Positions 40,817 through 48,980 of a DNA stretch of 64,000 nt are shown piece by piece. Below the pieces are notes generated by a model that was given only the letters and a program-made list of their open reading frames with translations, had not been told where the DNA came from and searched no databases. Positions within the stretch are counted from its first letter, which is position 1. Every line of letters starts with the position of its first letter. The DNA comes from CAZQKE01 sp964593865 (GTDB taxonomy: Bacteria > Chloroflexota > Anaerolineae > JAAYZQ01), in NCBI GenBank assembly GCA_964593865.1, contig CAZQKE010000120.1, positions 1 through 64,000 on the forward strand, read 5' to 3'. The translations under genes were made by a program, and so were the position numbers.

Positions 40817-41020
40817 ATGTGCCAGGCAACGGTTTACATGAAGCAAAACGGCAAAGAAGAAAAGATCATGAGCGACGTGATCCTGTTGGAACCGGCGGCG
40901 GAGGAAGGGGCCTTGCGCCTGCAAGCCTTTTTCGAAGAGCCGGTCACGGTCCGGGCCAGCATCGAGCGCATTGACTTTTTGAAACACACGGTTACGTTGG
41001 TTCCCCTGGAGGAAAACTGA
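40817..41020 (+). CDS. CooT-family small nickel-binding protein
   Basis: 67 residues. Begins MCQATVYMKQNGKEEKIMSDV, the CooT signature (MC-x-A-x-VY...MxDV), with the N-terminal Cys2 that binds nickel in characterised CooT. CooT serves carbon monoxide dehydrogenase maturation; no cooS/acs gene is in the window. One base after MIP18 and overlapping the next gene (TGATG), so part of one tight unit. Confidence 0.88.
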   Translation: MCQATVYMKQNGKEEKIMSDVILLEPAAEEGALRLQAFFEEPVTVRASIERIDFLKHTVTLVPLEEN

Positions 41021-41226
41021 TGACCACCATGAGCGATCAAGACAAACTACAGGCTCTGCTGCCCCATTGGATTGAGCACAACGAGGAACACGCCGCCGAA
41101 TTCCGCCGCTGGGCGGAATCGGCACCTTCTGATGTCGCGGCGGATATTGAGGAAGCAGCCCGGCGGATGGAGGCGGCCAACGAGGCCCTGGCCGACGCTC
41201 TGAGAAAACTGAGGGCAACACGGTAG
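41020..41226 (+). CDS. Small His/Glu-rich helical protein next to CooT
   Basis: 68 residues, helical hairpin: LLPHWIEHNEEHAAEFRRW then DIEEAARRMEAANEALADAL. Four His and several Glu in the first helix (HWIEHNEEH) look like a metal-binding face. I have no firm function; adjacency and translational overlap with CooT suggest a role in nickel or other metal handling. ATG 41020 within TGATG. Confidence 0.75.
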   Translation: MTTMSDQDKLQALLPHWIEHNEEHAAEFRRWAESAPSDVAADIEEAARRMEAANEALADALRKLRATR

Positions 41227-41270
41227 CTTCCGGGAAATTCCGGCGGTCTGCACCGAGGGGAGGGATCGGG

Positions 41271-41738
41271 TTGATTCTGATTGACCGGGAACGCTGTACC
41301 GGCTGCGGCGCATGTCTGGAGATCTGTCCGGAGAGTGCGATCTATTTGTTTGAAGGCAAAGCCGTGGTGGACGAGACCCTCTGCCGCGCGTGTGCCGTCT
41401 GCGTTGCCGCCTGCCCGGAGGGCGCCATTCGCGTCGCCGAAGCTCCGGCAGAAGCGCAGCCTTTGCCTGCCGAGCAGTCGGCCCCGCGGCCCATCCCGGC
41501 CCAGGCCCAACCGAGCCTCGTCAAAGCCGAACCTGCCCCCCTCACCCTTTCTCTGCGGAGCCGGGTCCTGCCCGCCGTCGGCGCGGCCCTGGCTTGGACC
41601 GCCCGCGAGATCGGCCCGGTCCTGGCCGATTACCTGGCCCGGCGGCTGGAGCAGAGATCGGCCCGCTCCCGGAAAGACGGCGAATGCCGAGGTGGGGGCG
41701 GCGGCAAACGCCGTCGGAGGCGGCGGCGCGGTGGATAG
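41271..41738 (+). CDS. 2[4Fe-4S] ferredoxin with basic C-terminal extension
   Basis: 155 residues. The first 60 are a dicluster ferredoxin (CTGCGACLEICP, CRACAVCVAACP). Then a Pro/Ala-rich linker (about 62-90), a helical segment with aliphatic face (LPAVGAALAWTAREIGPVLADYLARRL), and a tail of Arg and Gly (KRRRRRRRGG). The helix plus Arg tail could dock to membrane or nucleic acid. TTG start at 41271. Last gene of the island; convergent with the membrane protein gene, five bases apart. Confidence 0.88.
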   Translation: MILIDRERCTGCGACLEICPESAIYLFEGKAVVDETLCRACAVCVAACPEGAIRVAEAPAEAQPLPAEQSAPRPIPAQAQPSLVKAEPAPLTLSLRSRVLPAVGAALAWTAREIGPVLADYLARRLEQRSARSRKDGECRGGGGGKRRRRRRRGG

Positions 41739-41743
41739 GGAAC

Positions 41744-42589
41744 TTATTCCCGTTGCCAGATGTACAGAACCTCAACCGCCTCGGCCGTGTCGCACACCAG
41801 GTCGGCCAGAAATTGAAGCTCCGCCTCCTCTGCGATCCTCTTGGGGATTTCCAGGAACACTATCTCGTCATCCAACCCAAAGTGTTGGGGCGCGGCAGCC
41901 GTCAGCCGCTGGCCCAAATCGGTCATTTCTAGGATGTCCTGGGCCAGGGTGTCGGGGTGGCCCTGCAGGCGACCCTTTTCCCAGTAAAGGACATAGTCAC
42001 CGGGATTGTTTACGGCGGCCAGAACGCGGGTGTGGTCGGCGCGGGTGGAGCCTGTGCCGCCGCGGGAGGAAGAGGCAAAGAGGCGTACGGTAAACGACTC
42101 AATGAGCAAAGGGCGATCTTGGTAAATGCCTTTGATGCGGAGCCGATCTTGGAAGGCGAGATCGTGCCGCGCTGCAAACCGTCGCCACGCCTCTTTGCAC
42201 CGTTCTCGGTTGCGCAACTCAATGACGATGAGGGCAATTACCCCCAGGATGAAGAATCCACAGACGAAATAAACGGTGGCGAACAGAACGTTCAGCGCGA
42301 TGCTTACGGCAAAGGCCAGCAACACGATTGCGACCAAGCCGTATTGGAGGGCGTGCCGGCGCAGGTGATCCCGGCTGTAGTAGACGAGACCGTGTTGGGC
42401 GGCGTGCTGCTCCACCGCCCGGTAGAAGGCGGCGGCCTGACGCCAAGTGAGCAAGTTTTCCACCACAAGCAGCCCGACCAGACCGACGACGGCGCAGGCG
42501 ATGACAACGCTTCCGGGAATCTCCGCCACCGCCAGCACAAAAGAAGCAATCAGCAGCAATCCGAACAAACGGCCGAGATGGCGCATCAT
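41744..42589 (-). CDS. Four-span membrane protein with cytoplasmic domain, unknown function
   Basis: 281 residues. Two pairs of hydrophobic helices (about 7-52 and 85-130) frame a soluble loop; the C-terminal 150 residues are soluble (FAARHDLAFQDRLRIKGIY ... EIVFLEIPKRIAEEAELQFL). No family recognised with confidence. ATG 42589; it is last in a leftward run behind queG and the DUF1786-like gene, with a 46-base gap. Confidence 0.7.
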   Translation of the reverse strand: MMRHLGRLFGLLLIASFVLAVAEIPGSVVIACAVVGLVGLLVVENLLTWRQAAAFYRAVEQHAAQHGLVYYSRDHLRRHALQYGLVAIVLLAFAVSIALNVLFATVYFVCGFFILGVIALIVIELRNRERCKEAWRRFAARHDLAFQDRLRIKGIYQDRPLLIESFTVRLFASSSRGGTGSTRADHTRVLAAVNNPGDYVLYWEKGRLQGHPDTLAQDILEMTDLGQRLTAAAPQHFGLDDEIVFLEIPKRIAEEAELQFLADLVCDTAEAVEVLYIWQRE

Positions 42590-42635
42590 GGGGTGCTCCC
42601 CCAGGACTCACTTCTCCATAGCGCATCGTGCCCGT

Positions 42636-43715
42636 TCATCTCTCCATCGCCTCGGCCACGGCAGGCAAATGGTGGGCGCAAGCCCGCACCAATCCCCAGC
42701 AACCGGCCATCATCATATCGCCGTGCGGCACGGCAAGGTAAGGATGCAAAGGCGAATCGGCCAACAGTCCTCGGCGCGGGCCGGTGACGGCCACAAAATC
42801 AAGGGGGGCCGGGGTGGGGTCCATCACCAGCGCACCGTGACCGTGGTCGGCAAAGAGCTCCTCGTGGGAAATCGTCCCTGCAACCAGTTGCTCCAACAAG
42901 CCCTCCAGCTTCGCCCGGTCTAGCAAGCCGGTGTGGTGCTCAAACAGTCCGGCAACGGTCCCATCGCGCAGGTGGAAAGCCAGGGTATGCATGTTGCCTA
43001 TGTTGACGATGACCGCTTGCCGTCCATGACGCACGTTGGGGTCTTCCAACGCACCCAAGACGGCCGCCGGAGCGGTATCCATGACGACCAGGGGGCGGCC
43101 GGAGGGGACGGTAGAGGCAACGGCCTGCAGGCGGGTCATGGCGGGGGGGATGTCTCGGCGGAGGAAAGAGAAGGCGACCAATCCTGCCCCGCTTCCGATG
43201 CGTTCGGCCAGATATTGGAAACGGAAGAGCCGATCGCTGACGCCGGGAGGCGCGGCTCCGTGGTCAAAAACGGCCACGGCCAAGACATCTACCGCATCCA
43301 GGTCTACACCAAAAGCGGCGAAGGCGCGGGATAGGGCATGATAGTCAAAATCGCGCATCCGCAAGCGTCGGATCCCCTGCATGGCACGGGCTTCATCCTC
43401 GCCGACGACGATCACGCCCCAACTTTGCACCCGGTCCAGATCATCGTCAAAGGTGCGTGCGGCGTCGGGGGTGGCAAAAAGGCGTCGGCCGGCCTTCAGA
43501 TGTTCTTTGGCCGCCCAGCTGCACGGCCCACCGCCCATCGTGACGCCGGTCAGCAACAGGTCCTCGCCCTTCTGGGTCGCGGAACGGATCGCTTGGGCCA
43601 GCAAGCGGGTGGGAGAGGGCATCACCATTTTGAGGGCGTTTTCCGGTTCCCTTTTCGTGTCAAAAAGCAGGATGTCTTGGGTTCCCGTGCCGATGTCTAC
43701 GGCTAGAATCTGCAT
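42636..43715 (-). CDS. DUF1786-like actin-fold protein
   Basis: 359 residues. The N-terminus MQILAVDIGTGTQDILLFD is the phosphate-1 loop of the actin/hexokinase/Hsp70 ATPase fold, and later VIVNIGNMHTLAF looks like phosphate-2. Central TGVTMGGGPCSWAAKEHL and WGVIVVGEDEARAM match what I recall of DUF1786 proteins of anaerobes. Substrate unknown. The ATG at 43715 is used because the fold begins there; 21 bases separate it from queG, probably one transcript. Confidence 0.75.
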   Translation of the reverse strand: MQILAVDIGTGTQDILLFDTKREPENALKMVMPSPTRLLAQAIRSATQKGEDLLLTGVTMGGGPCSWAAKEHLKAGRRLFATPDAARTFDDDLDRVQSWGVIVVGEDEARAMQGIRRLRMRDFDYHALSRAFAAFGVDLDAVDVLAVAVFDHGAAPPGVSDRLFRFQYLAERIGSGAGLVAFSFLRRDIPPAMTRLQAVASTVPSGRPLVVMDTAPAAVLGALEDPNVRHGRQAVIVNIGNMHTLAFHLRDGTVAGLFEHHTGLLDRAKLEGLLEQLVAGTISHEELFADHGHGALVMDPTPAPLDFVAVTGPRRGLLADSPLHPYLAVPHGDMMMAGCWGLVRACAHHLPAVAEAMER

Positions 43716-43736
43716 TGCGACCTCAAACCTTTTCAC

Positions 43737-44774
43737 TCATAGGCCGATCCTCGCCAACGCCCAAGCTGCATGTTCCCGGATCAGCGGCTCCGGATCGTGC
43801 AGGGCACGGCGCAGGACGGGGATCGCCGCCGGATCGCCCCAATTGCCCAGGGCTACGGCCACATTGCGCAACAGGCCGCGTCGCTTGGCCCGCTTGATGG
43901 GGGAGCCGTGGAAGAGACGACGGAATCCGGCGTCGTCCAGCTCCATCAACTGCACCAAAGGAGGGGCCAAGAGTTCGGCGCGGGGCCGGAACGCCGCGTC
44001 GTCGGTGGGGCGGGCAAACCGTCGGTTCCAGGGACAGACCTCTTGGCAGATGTCACATCCGAAAATACGGTTGCCCAACAAAGGCCGCATCTCATCGGGG
44101 ATGGGACCTTTGTTCTCGACGGTTAGATAGGAGATGCAACGCCGGGCGTCCAGCCGGTAGGGCGCGATCAAGGCCCCCGTAGGGCAAGCATCCAGACAAC
44201 GGGTGCATTTCCCACAGCCGCCCTTTCTCCCTGCGGCGACCGACGTCGGAATCTCCACCGTAAGCAGCAGCTCCCCCAAAAAGAGCCAGGAACCCAAGCC
44301 GGGGTGGATCAGGTTGGTGTTCTTGCCGATGAATCCCAGCCCGGCCTCCACGGCCATCGCCCGTTCCAAGAGAGGGCCGGTGTCCACATAGGCGCGACCG
44401 ACCACGGCGTGCCCCACCTGCTCTTCAATCAGTTCCGCCAGACGGCGCAAGCGGGCCAAGAGGATGTCATGATAGTCGTCGCCCCAGGCATAGCGGGAGA
44501 TGCAACCCCGCGAAGGGTCACCGGAGCAATCCGGCGATGCGGTGAGATAGTTGACGGCCACGACGATTACGGTGCGGACGCCGGGTAAGATGCGGTTCAG
44601 GTCGGCCCGTTTGGCCACGGCATCGGGGCGGGCCAGGTAGCCCATCTCCCCGTGGTAGCCCTGGGCAAGCCATTCGCGGTAGCGGTCGTAGGTATCCGGG
44701 GGGCGGGCCGCGATGATGCCGACCAAGTCAAACCCCAGGGAGAGGGCTTGGCGCATGACCATTTGGGCGTCCAA
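43737..44774 (-). CDS. queG: Epoxyqueuosine reductase
   Basis: Last step of queuosine synthesis at tRNA position 34; cobalamin- and Fe-S-dependent. 345 residues: RGCISRYAWGDDYHDIL, GRAYVDTGPLLERAMA (catalytic Asp region), AGLGFIGKNTNLI, two [4Fe-4S] motifs CGKCTRCLDACPTGA and FGCDICQEVCPWN, and a C-terminal HEAT-like repeat (LLRNVAVALGNWGDPAAIPV). The TTG at 44774 is taken as the start because AGGAGG stands five bases before it; ATGs four and six codons later are possible. Confidence 0.94.
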   Translation of the reverse strand: MDAQMVMRQALSLGFDLVGIIAARPPDTYDRYREWLAQGYHGEMGYLARPDAVAKRADLNRILPGVRTVIVVAVNYLTASPDCSGDPSRGCISRYAWGDDYHDILLARLRRLAELIEEQVGHAVVGRAYVDTGPLLERAMAVEAGLGFIGKNTNLIHPGLGSWLFLGELLLTVEIPTSVAAGRKGGCGKCTRCLDACPTGALIAPYRLDARRCISYLTVENKGPIPDEMRPLLGNRIFGCDICQEVCPWNRRFARPTDDAAFRPRAELLAPPLVQLMELDDAGFRRLFHGSPIKRAKRRGLLRNVAVALGNWGDPAAIPVLRRALHDPEPLIREHAAWALARIGL

Positions 44775-44812
44775 CAGGACCTCCTGGAGGCCGACAAAAG
44801 TATCCTGCAGAT

Positions 44813-44836
44813 GACGCCCCGCCCTGGCGGGGCGTC
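44813..44836 (-). terminator. Hairpin after the lipoprotein gene
   Basis: GACGCCCCGCC (44813-44823) and GGCGGGGCGTC (44826-44836) are perfect complements with a two-base centre. Downstream on the minus strand there is only a weak T-run (ACTTTTG). It lies between the lipoprotein stop and queG. Confidence 0.5.
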
Positions 44837-44876
44837 CCGGCAAGGATAGGCTCTTTGGTCAAGAACGCCCAGAGTG

Positions 44877-45827
44877 CTAGTGGGGTGGAGAGATGGTAAT
44901 CGGGGCGTTGACGTCGTACAGGTCGTAAACCAGGTTTAGCGTCCCGCTGGACGTATAGGCGCCGTAATAGGTTCCGTGGCCGTTCATCGTCAGGCGGACC
45001 ACGTAGCCCCCGTCCTTGGCAGCCCAGATGTCGCCCTGGGCGTCGGTCATAGCCGCTTCGGCCTGCATGTTGCTCACGTTATACACATAGTGCTTGCACG
45101 GGATGCCGTTGACCGTCTCGTCGGGCATTACCCGTTGGGCCTGTTGGACATACGGCAGCAATTCCCCCACACCTACCACCTGCCCGCCGTATTCGGCTTC
45201 CAGCTGGGAAGCAGGGACCGGAACCCAGGGACGGCGCCCTACCTTGACCCACGCCTTATTGCCGATCAGGATAACCTCCACTTGGTTGCTGGGGAGTTGG
45301 GAGGCTGCCTGGCCTTCCACCCGCAGGATGGAATGCAGGGCCGTGGGGTTGGTAGTGACTTCGCCTTCATAGGTTACCTTGCTGTGCACCCCTGCCGTAT
45401 CCCCCACAAAATCCAGCGTGACCCGCTGGCGGAAGCTGCTCAGGGTGGTGACGCTCTGTTCCCATGCACCGGGATCAAAGGTGTAGAATTCTTCCAGCAC
45501 TTCGGCAGCTTGGGTGGGCGGTGGGGGAGGCGGAGGTTGGGTGGGAGCGGCTTCCGCCGTCGGAGGCGGTGCAGTCGTGGGGGCTTCCGTCGGAGGCGGC
45601 GCAACCGTAGGCTCTGCCGGGGCTGCTGCTTCCGTAGGCAAAGCTGTGGGCTGCTCGGCGGGCCGGGTGGGCGCGGCTGCCACCGGTGTAGCCGTCGGTT
45701 GTGCTGCTGCATCCTCCGTCCCCTGGCCCTCAATGTGGATCTGAATGTCCACATCGCGTTCGCCGCCGCAGCCGACCAGGATGGCGGTCAGCAGCAAGAT
45801 CAAGACCATCAATACCGTTCTACGCAT
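44877..45827 (-). CDS. Lipoprotein with Pro/Thr/Ala-rich linker
   Basis: 316 residues. Signal peptide with lipobox ILVGC, then about 75 residues of Pro/Thr/Ala/Glu linker (PTATPVAAAPTRP ... PPPPPPP), then a 200-residue beta-rich domain that resembles LolA/LppX-like lipid-carrier folds (FRQRVTLDFVG, VEVILIGNKAWVKVG, PCKHYVYNVSNM, DGGYVVRLTMNGHGTYYGAY). A single Cys outside the lipobox. Outer-surface anchored; ligand unknown. ATG 45827 behind GGAGAG; own promoter upstream. Confidence 0.82.
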   Translation of the reverse strand: MRRTVLMVLILLLTAILVGCGGERDVDIQIHIEGQGTEDAAAQPTATPVAAAPTRPAEQPTALPTEAAAPAEPTVAPPPTEAPTTAPPPTAEAAPTQPPPPPPPTQAAEVLEEFYTFDPGAWEQSVTTLSSFRQRVTLDFVGDTAGVHSKVTYEGEVTTNPTALHSILRVEGQAASQLPSNQVEVILIGNKAWVKVGRRPWVPVPASQLEAEYGGQVVGVGELLPYVQQAQRVMPDETVNGIPCKHYVYNVSNMQAEAAMTDAQGDIWAAKDGGYVVRLTMNGHGTYYGAYTSSGTLNLVYDLYDVNAPITISPPH

Positions 45828-45856
45828 GACACACTCTCCTAAAAAAGATGCAGGAC

Positions 45857-45885
45857 ATTATACCACAGACCACGCGCAGCGGTAA
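45857..45885 (-). promoter_or_regulatory. Promoter of the lipoprotein gene
   Basis: Minus strand: perfect -10 TATAAT (45862-45857), 17-base spacer, weak -35 TTACCG (45885-45880). Confidence 0.5.
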
Positions 45886-46118
45886 AAGGGGGAGGAACGT
45901 TCGCGGGAGGACAAACACCCGGAATGCGGACAAGCACATATACCGTCTCCCACTCCGGTCCCACGACAGAGGCACCGAGAGCATGGGGAGAAACCGCTCA
46001 AAGTCCCCTGTTTTCCAATGATCCCCGCGCTCCTGTAGGGTGGGATCTTCAAAGGCGTCTATTTTGCCCACGGAATGGACGGACGGCGGGATGCCCTGCA
46101 ATCACAACGGACCGCAAC
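45886..46118. other. Intergenic stretch ahead of the radical SAM cassette
   Basis: About 230 bases without a supportable gene. It contains a CACCGAGAGCAxGGGGA block (about 45972-45988) also found at 31527-31543 downstream of the ABC transporter operon. No precursor-peptide-like reading frame with an SD was found. Confidence 0.45.
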
Positions 46119-46147
46119 TTGGCAACGCCCCTCCTTTGTGCTACAAT
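46119..46147 (+). promoter_or_regulatory. Promoter of the PqqD/radical SAM cassette
   Basis: -35 TTGGCA (46119-46124), 17-base spacer, -10 TACAAT (46142-46147). Predicted leader of about 150 bases before the PqqD-like start. Confidence 0.78.
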
Positions 46148-46208
46148 ACCCTTCAATCCCAAGAGGCGGACCGACCCGCGGCGCTGCGCCGCGGGCGGTG
46201 GCGACACA

Positions 46209-46279
46209 AACCGCGATTTCCTTTGCGCATGTCCGGAGGCTTGCGCCGGCGGGCCGGGCACTTTCTGTGGACGACCCGC
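46209..46279. repeat. Degenerate intergenic repeat, copy B
   Basis: Begins AACCGCGATTTCCTTTGCGCA (46209-46229), matching 20 of 21 bases at 11730-11750, and ends with GGACGACCCGC (46269-46279), also in copy A. It occupies the leader of the cassette transcript. Confidence 0.5.
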
Positions 46280-46303
46280 CATCTGCGAAGAAGGAGAGAT
46301 GCC

Positions 46304-46612
46304 GTGACCGAACAAGAGGCCAAACGATTCTTGGCTAACCCCGACGTTTCATGCCGGGAAGAAGGCCCCGATGAAGGGGCCATCCTTTTCAACCCGGATA
46401 CCGATGCTATCCTGGTCATCAACCCCGTGGGGCTGCTGATCTGGCGGGCGTTGGAAAGGCAACCCCATACGATAGAGAGCCTTGTGGCCGTCCTGCAAGA
46501 ACAGTGCGAAGATGTGCCCACCGACCGGGTGGCCGCCGATGTCGAAGCGTTCCTCCAATCCCTCTTGCCGGGCGGTTTTGTCGGCGAGGTGTTGGAGGAC
46601 GAGACCGCATGA
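46304..46612 (+). CDS. PqqD-like peptide-recognition protein
   Basis: 102 residues, winged-helix RRE fold: VSCREEGPDEGAILFNPDTD, AILVINPVGLLIWRALE, HTIESLVAVLQEQ, DVEAFLQSLLPGGFVGEV. PqqD-type proteins bind the leader of a ribosomal peptide and present it to a radical SAM enzyme. GTG start at 46304, five bases after AAGGAGAG. Its stop overlaps the next gene start (ATGA), so it is coupled to radical SAM enzyme 1, as in PqqDE or SCM-type cassettes. No substrate peptide is visible nearby. Confidence 0.88.
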   Translation: MTEQEAKRFLANPDVSCREEGPDEGAILFNPDTDAILVINPVGLLIWRALERQPHTIESLVAVLQEQCEDVPTDRVAADVEAFLQSLLPGGFVGEVLEDETA

Positions 46613-47766
46613 TGACAGGGCAACAACTCCCTACGCTGCCGCGGATACCCCTGCCCACGGAGGTTGAAATCGCCCTCACCGGGCGTTGTAATCTGCACTG
46701 CCAGTACTGTTTCTACAACGACGAGATGGTAGCCCGGCAGGACCAACCTACCCATGTCTGGTTGGCCTTCTTTGAGGAGCTGAGCCGATTGGCCGTCCGG
46801 AGGGTGACGCTCACAGGGGGAGAAGTCTTTACCCGGCAGGATTTTTGGGAACTGGTGGACGGCATCATTGCCAACAAGATGCGCTACAGCATCCTCAGTA
46901 ACGGCACGCTCATTGATGAAAAGACGCTGGCCCGATTCCAAGTGGGCAAACGCCGGCTGCGCCTGGATTCAATCCAGATCTCCATCGACGGCTCTCGCGC
47001 CGAGATACACAACCTCAGCCGCCCCAATAGCTTCGACCGTGCCCTACGCGGTTTGCGGCTGCTCAAAGAAGCCGGGTTCCCGGTCACGGTGCGCACGACC
47101 ATCAACAAACACAACCTGCACGACCTGGAAAACATTGCCAAACTGCTGCTGGAGGATGTAGGGTTACCATCCTTTAGCACCAACGAAGCAATGCCCATGG
47201 GGGCAGGATGCGATAACCAGAAGAGCATCACCCTCACGGCCGCGGAGAAGCTAGAAGCCATGCGTACCATGCAACGCCTGCTCCAACGCTACCCCGGTCG
47301 TTTGCAGGCCAGCGCAGGGCCACAGAGCAAGCTCAAGATGTATGCCGATATGGAACGCGCCCGCCGGACGGGAGAAAGCGTTTCGGCCTATACGAGCGGT
47401 CATCTGACCGCCTGCGGTTGCATCTTTTCCAAACTGGGCGTGCTGCACGACGGGACCATCGTTCCCTGCCACGTCCTCCACCAACTCCACCTGGGGCATA
47501 TCACGACCGATTCGTTGGAAGAGATCTGGCACACCCATCCCATCATCCAGGCCATGCGCCAACGACGCAGTATCCCCATGCGCCAAGTCCCCGGCTGCAC
47601 CGGTTGCGAATGGGCCGACTATTGCAACGGTAGCTGCCCCGGCTTGGCCTACGAGCTGACCGGCGAGCTGAACCGGGCCAATCCAGAAGATTGCTACCGC
47701 CGCTTCCTACGCGAAACGGGAGTCACCGACGCCGAAAAGTTCTGGCTGACGCCGCCGGGGACCTGA
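46609..47766 (+). CDS. Radical SAM/SPASM enzyme 1
   Basis: 385 residues. Radical SAM cluster motif CNLHCQYCFYN near residue 27 (CxxxCxxC), LTGGEVFTRQDFWELV (the GGE motif), ISIDGSRAEIHN. The C-terminal third is a SPASM/twitch domain with auxiliary Fe-S cysteines: ACGCIFSKLG, IVPCHVLHQ, GCTGCEWADYCNGSCPG and DCYRR. Architecture fits peptide-modifying enzymes. ATG 46609 overlaps the PqqD-like stop. It pairs with a second such enzyme 26 bases downstream. Confidence 0.93.
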   Translation: MMTGQQLPTLPRIPLPTEVEIALTGRCNLHCQYCFYNDEMVARQDQPTHVWLAFFEELSRLAVRRVTLTGGEVFTRQDFWELVDGIIANKMRYSILSNGTLIDEKTLARFQVGKRRLRLDSIQISIDGSRAEIHNLSRPNSFDRALRGLRLLKEAGFPVTVRTTINKHNLHDLENIAKLLLEDVGLPSFSTNEAMPMGAGCDNQKSITLTAAEKLEAMRTMQRLLQRYPGRLQASAGPQSKLKMYADMERARRTGESVSAYTSGHLTACGCIFSKLGVLHDGTIVPCHVLHQLHLGHITTDSLEEIWHTHPIIQAMRQRRSIPMRQVPGCTGCEWADYCNGSCPGLAYELTGELNRANPEDCYRRFLRETGVTDAEKFWLTPPGT

Positions 47767-47792
47767 CACTTGCAGGAGCGAAATAACCGACC

Positions 47793-48938
47793 ATGTCTTG
47801 CGAAAAGGAAATTGTCGTTCCGGTCCGAGATCTCTCTACATCCCACCTAAACCTGCCCCCCGGCGTCCCGCCTTTGTCCGCCCTCTACCTGTATGCCTCC
47901 GGCTCCTGCAATCTGGCCTGCCGCCACTGCTGGATCACCCCCGAATACATCGGCTTTGAGCCGGGGGAGCATGTCGCCCCCGGCCAGCACGTACCGTTGG
48001 AATATGTGGACAAAGCCATTCGGCAGGGAAAGCCGCTGGGGCTGCAAGCCATCAAACTCACCGGGGGCGAACCAACCCTGCATCCCCGGTTCCGCGATCT
48101 GGTGAACCTGATCGCTCAGGCCGATCTGAGAATTCTGTTAGAAACCAACGGCACGCTGATTGACGACGACCTGGCCGCCTTTCTTAGAGACACGCCCCAA
48201 CTCACCTTCGTTTCGGTCAGCCTGGACGGAGCCGACGCGACCACCCACGACACCATGCGCTCCGTCGAGGGAAGTTTCCAACGGGCCATAGAAGGCATCA
48301 AAGCCCTGGTCAAGGTCGGCTTCCGTCCCCAGGTGATTTGTAGCCTGCACAAAGGCAACATTGATCAGGTGGACGACCTCATCGCCCTGGCCGAAGAGCT
48401 AGGTTGCGGCTCGGTCAAATTCAACCTGATCCAAGAGATGGGCAGAGGCGAGCAATTCTTCGCCCGGCAAGGGCTAAGCATTCAAGAATGCATTGCCGAG
48501 AACGAACGCATAGAGCGTCAGGTCATCCCCCGCAGCAAAATAGACATCTATTTTGACATTCCCCTTGCCTTCCGCCCGCTCACCCGCCTTCTTCGGGGTG
48601 ATACCAGCCACTGCGGCATCTTGACCATTTTGGGGCTGCTATCAAGCGGCGAACTTTCGTTATGCGGAATAGGGGAGACCGTTCCGGAGCTGATCTACGG
48701 GCATATCGCCTACGACGACCTGTACGACGTGTGGTGTGAAAATCCGGGCCTTGTCGCCTTGCGGGAGCAGATCCCGGCCCGGCTGGAGGGTGTCTGCGCC
48801 CAATGCCTCCATCGGGCACTGTGTTTGGGCACCTGTGTAGCCCACAACTACCACGCTTCCGGTCGGCTCACCGCACCTTACCGTTTCTGCCAAGAAGCCG
48901 ATGATCTGGGTCTCTTTCCCGTCTCGCGCAAGAAATAA
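47793..48938 (+). CDS. Radical SAM/SPASM enzyme 2
   Basis: 381 residues. Cluster motif CNLACRHCWI near residue 34, KLTGGEPTLHPRF, VSVSLDGADATTHD, and a C-terminal SPASM region (HCGILTILGLL, LSLCGIGE, CAQCLHRALCLGTCVAH, FCQEAD). The CRHCWI variant and two radical SAM enzymes behind a PqqD-like protein resemble the SynChlorMet (SCM) cassettes; this recall was not checked by search. Intergenic 26 bases to enzyme 1, 42 to the LuxR/Kelch gene. Confidence 0.92.
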   Translation: MSCEKEIVVPVRDLSTSHLNLPPGVPPLSALYLYASGSCNLACRHCWITPEYIGFEPGEHVAPGQHVPLEYVDKAIRQGKPLGLQAIKLTGGEPTLHPRFRDLVNLIAQADLRILLETNGTLIDDDLAAFLRDTPQLTFVSVSLDGADATTHDTMRSVEGSFQRAIEGIKALVKVGFRPQVICSLHKGNIDQVDDLIALAEELGCGSVKFNLIQEMGRGEQFFARQGLSIQECIAENERIERQVIPRSKIDIYFDIPLAFRPLTRLLRGDTSHCGILTILGLLSSGELSLCGIGETVPELIYGHIAYDDLYDVWCENPGLVALREQIPARLEGVCAQCLHRALCLGTCVAHNYHASGRLTAPYRFCQEADDLGLFPVSRKK

Positions 48939-48980
48939 CGGTGGTTACCAACCTGCTGCAAGATCCTTCGGAGTGGGACG

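Noticed and set aside
45924..46307. A Cys-containing open frame ahead of the PqqD-like gene as the missing precursor peptide
   Set aside because: It starts upstream of the consensus promoter, has no SD, and half of its length is the intergenic repeat also found at 11730-11807.
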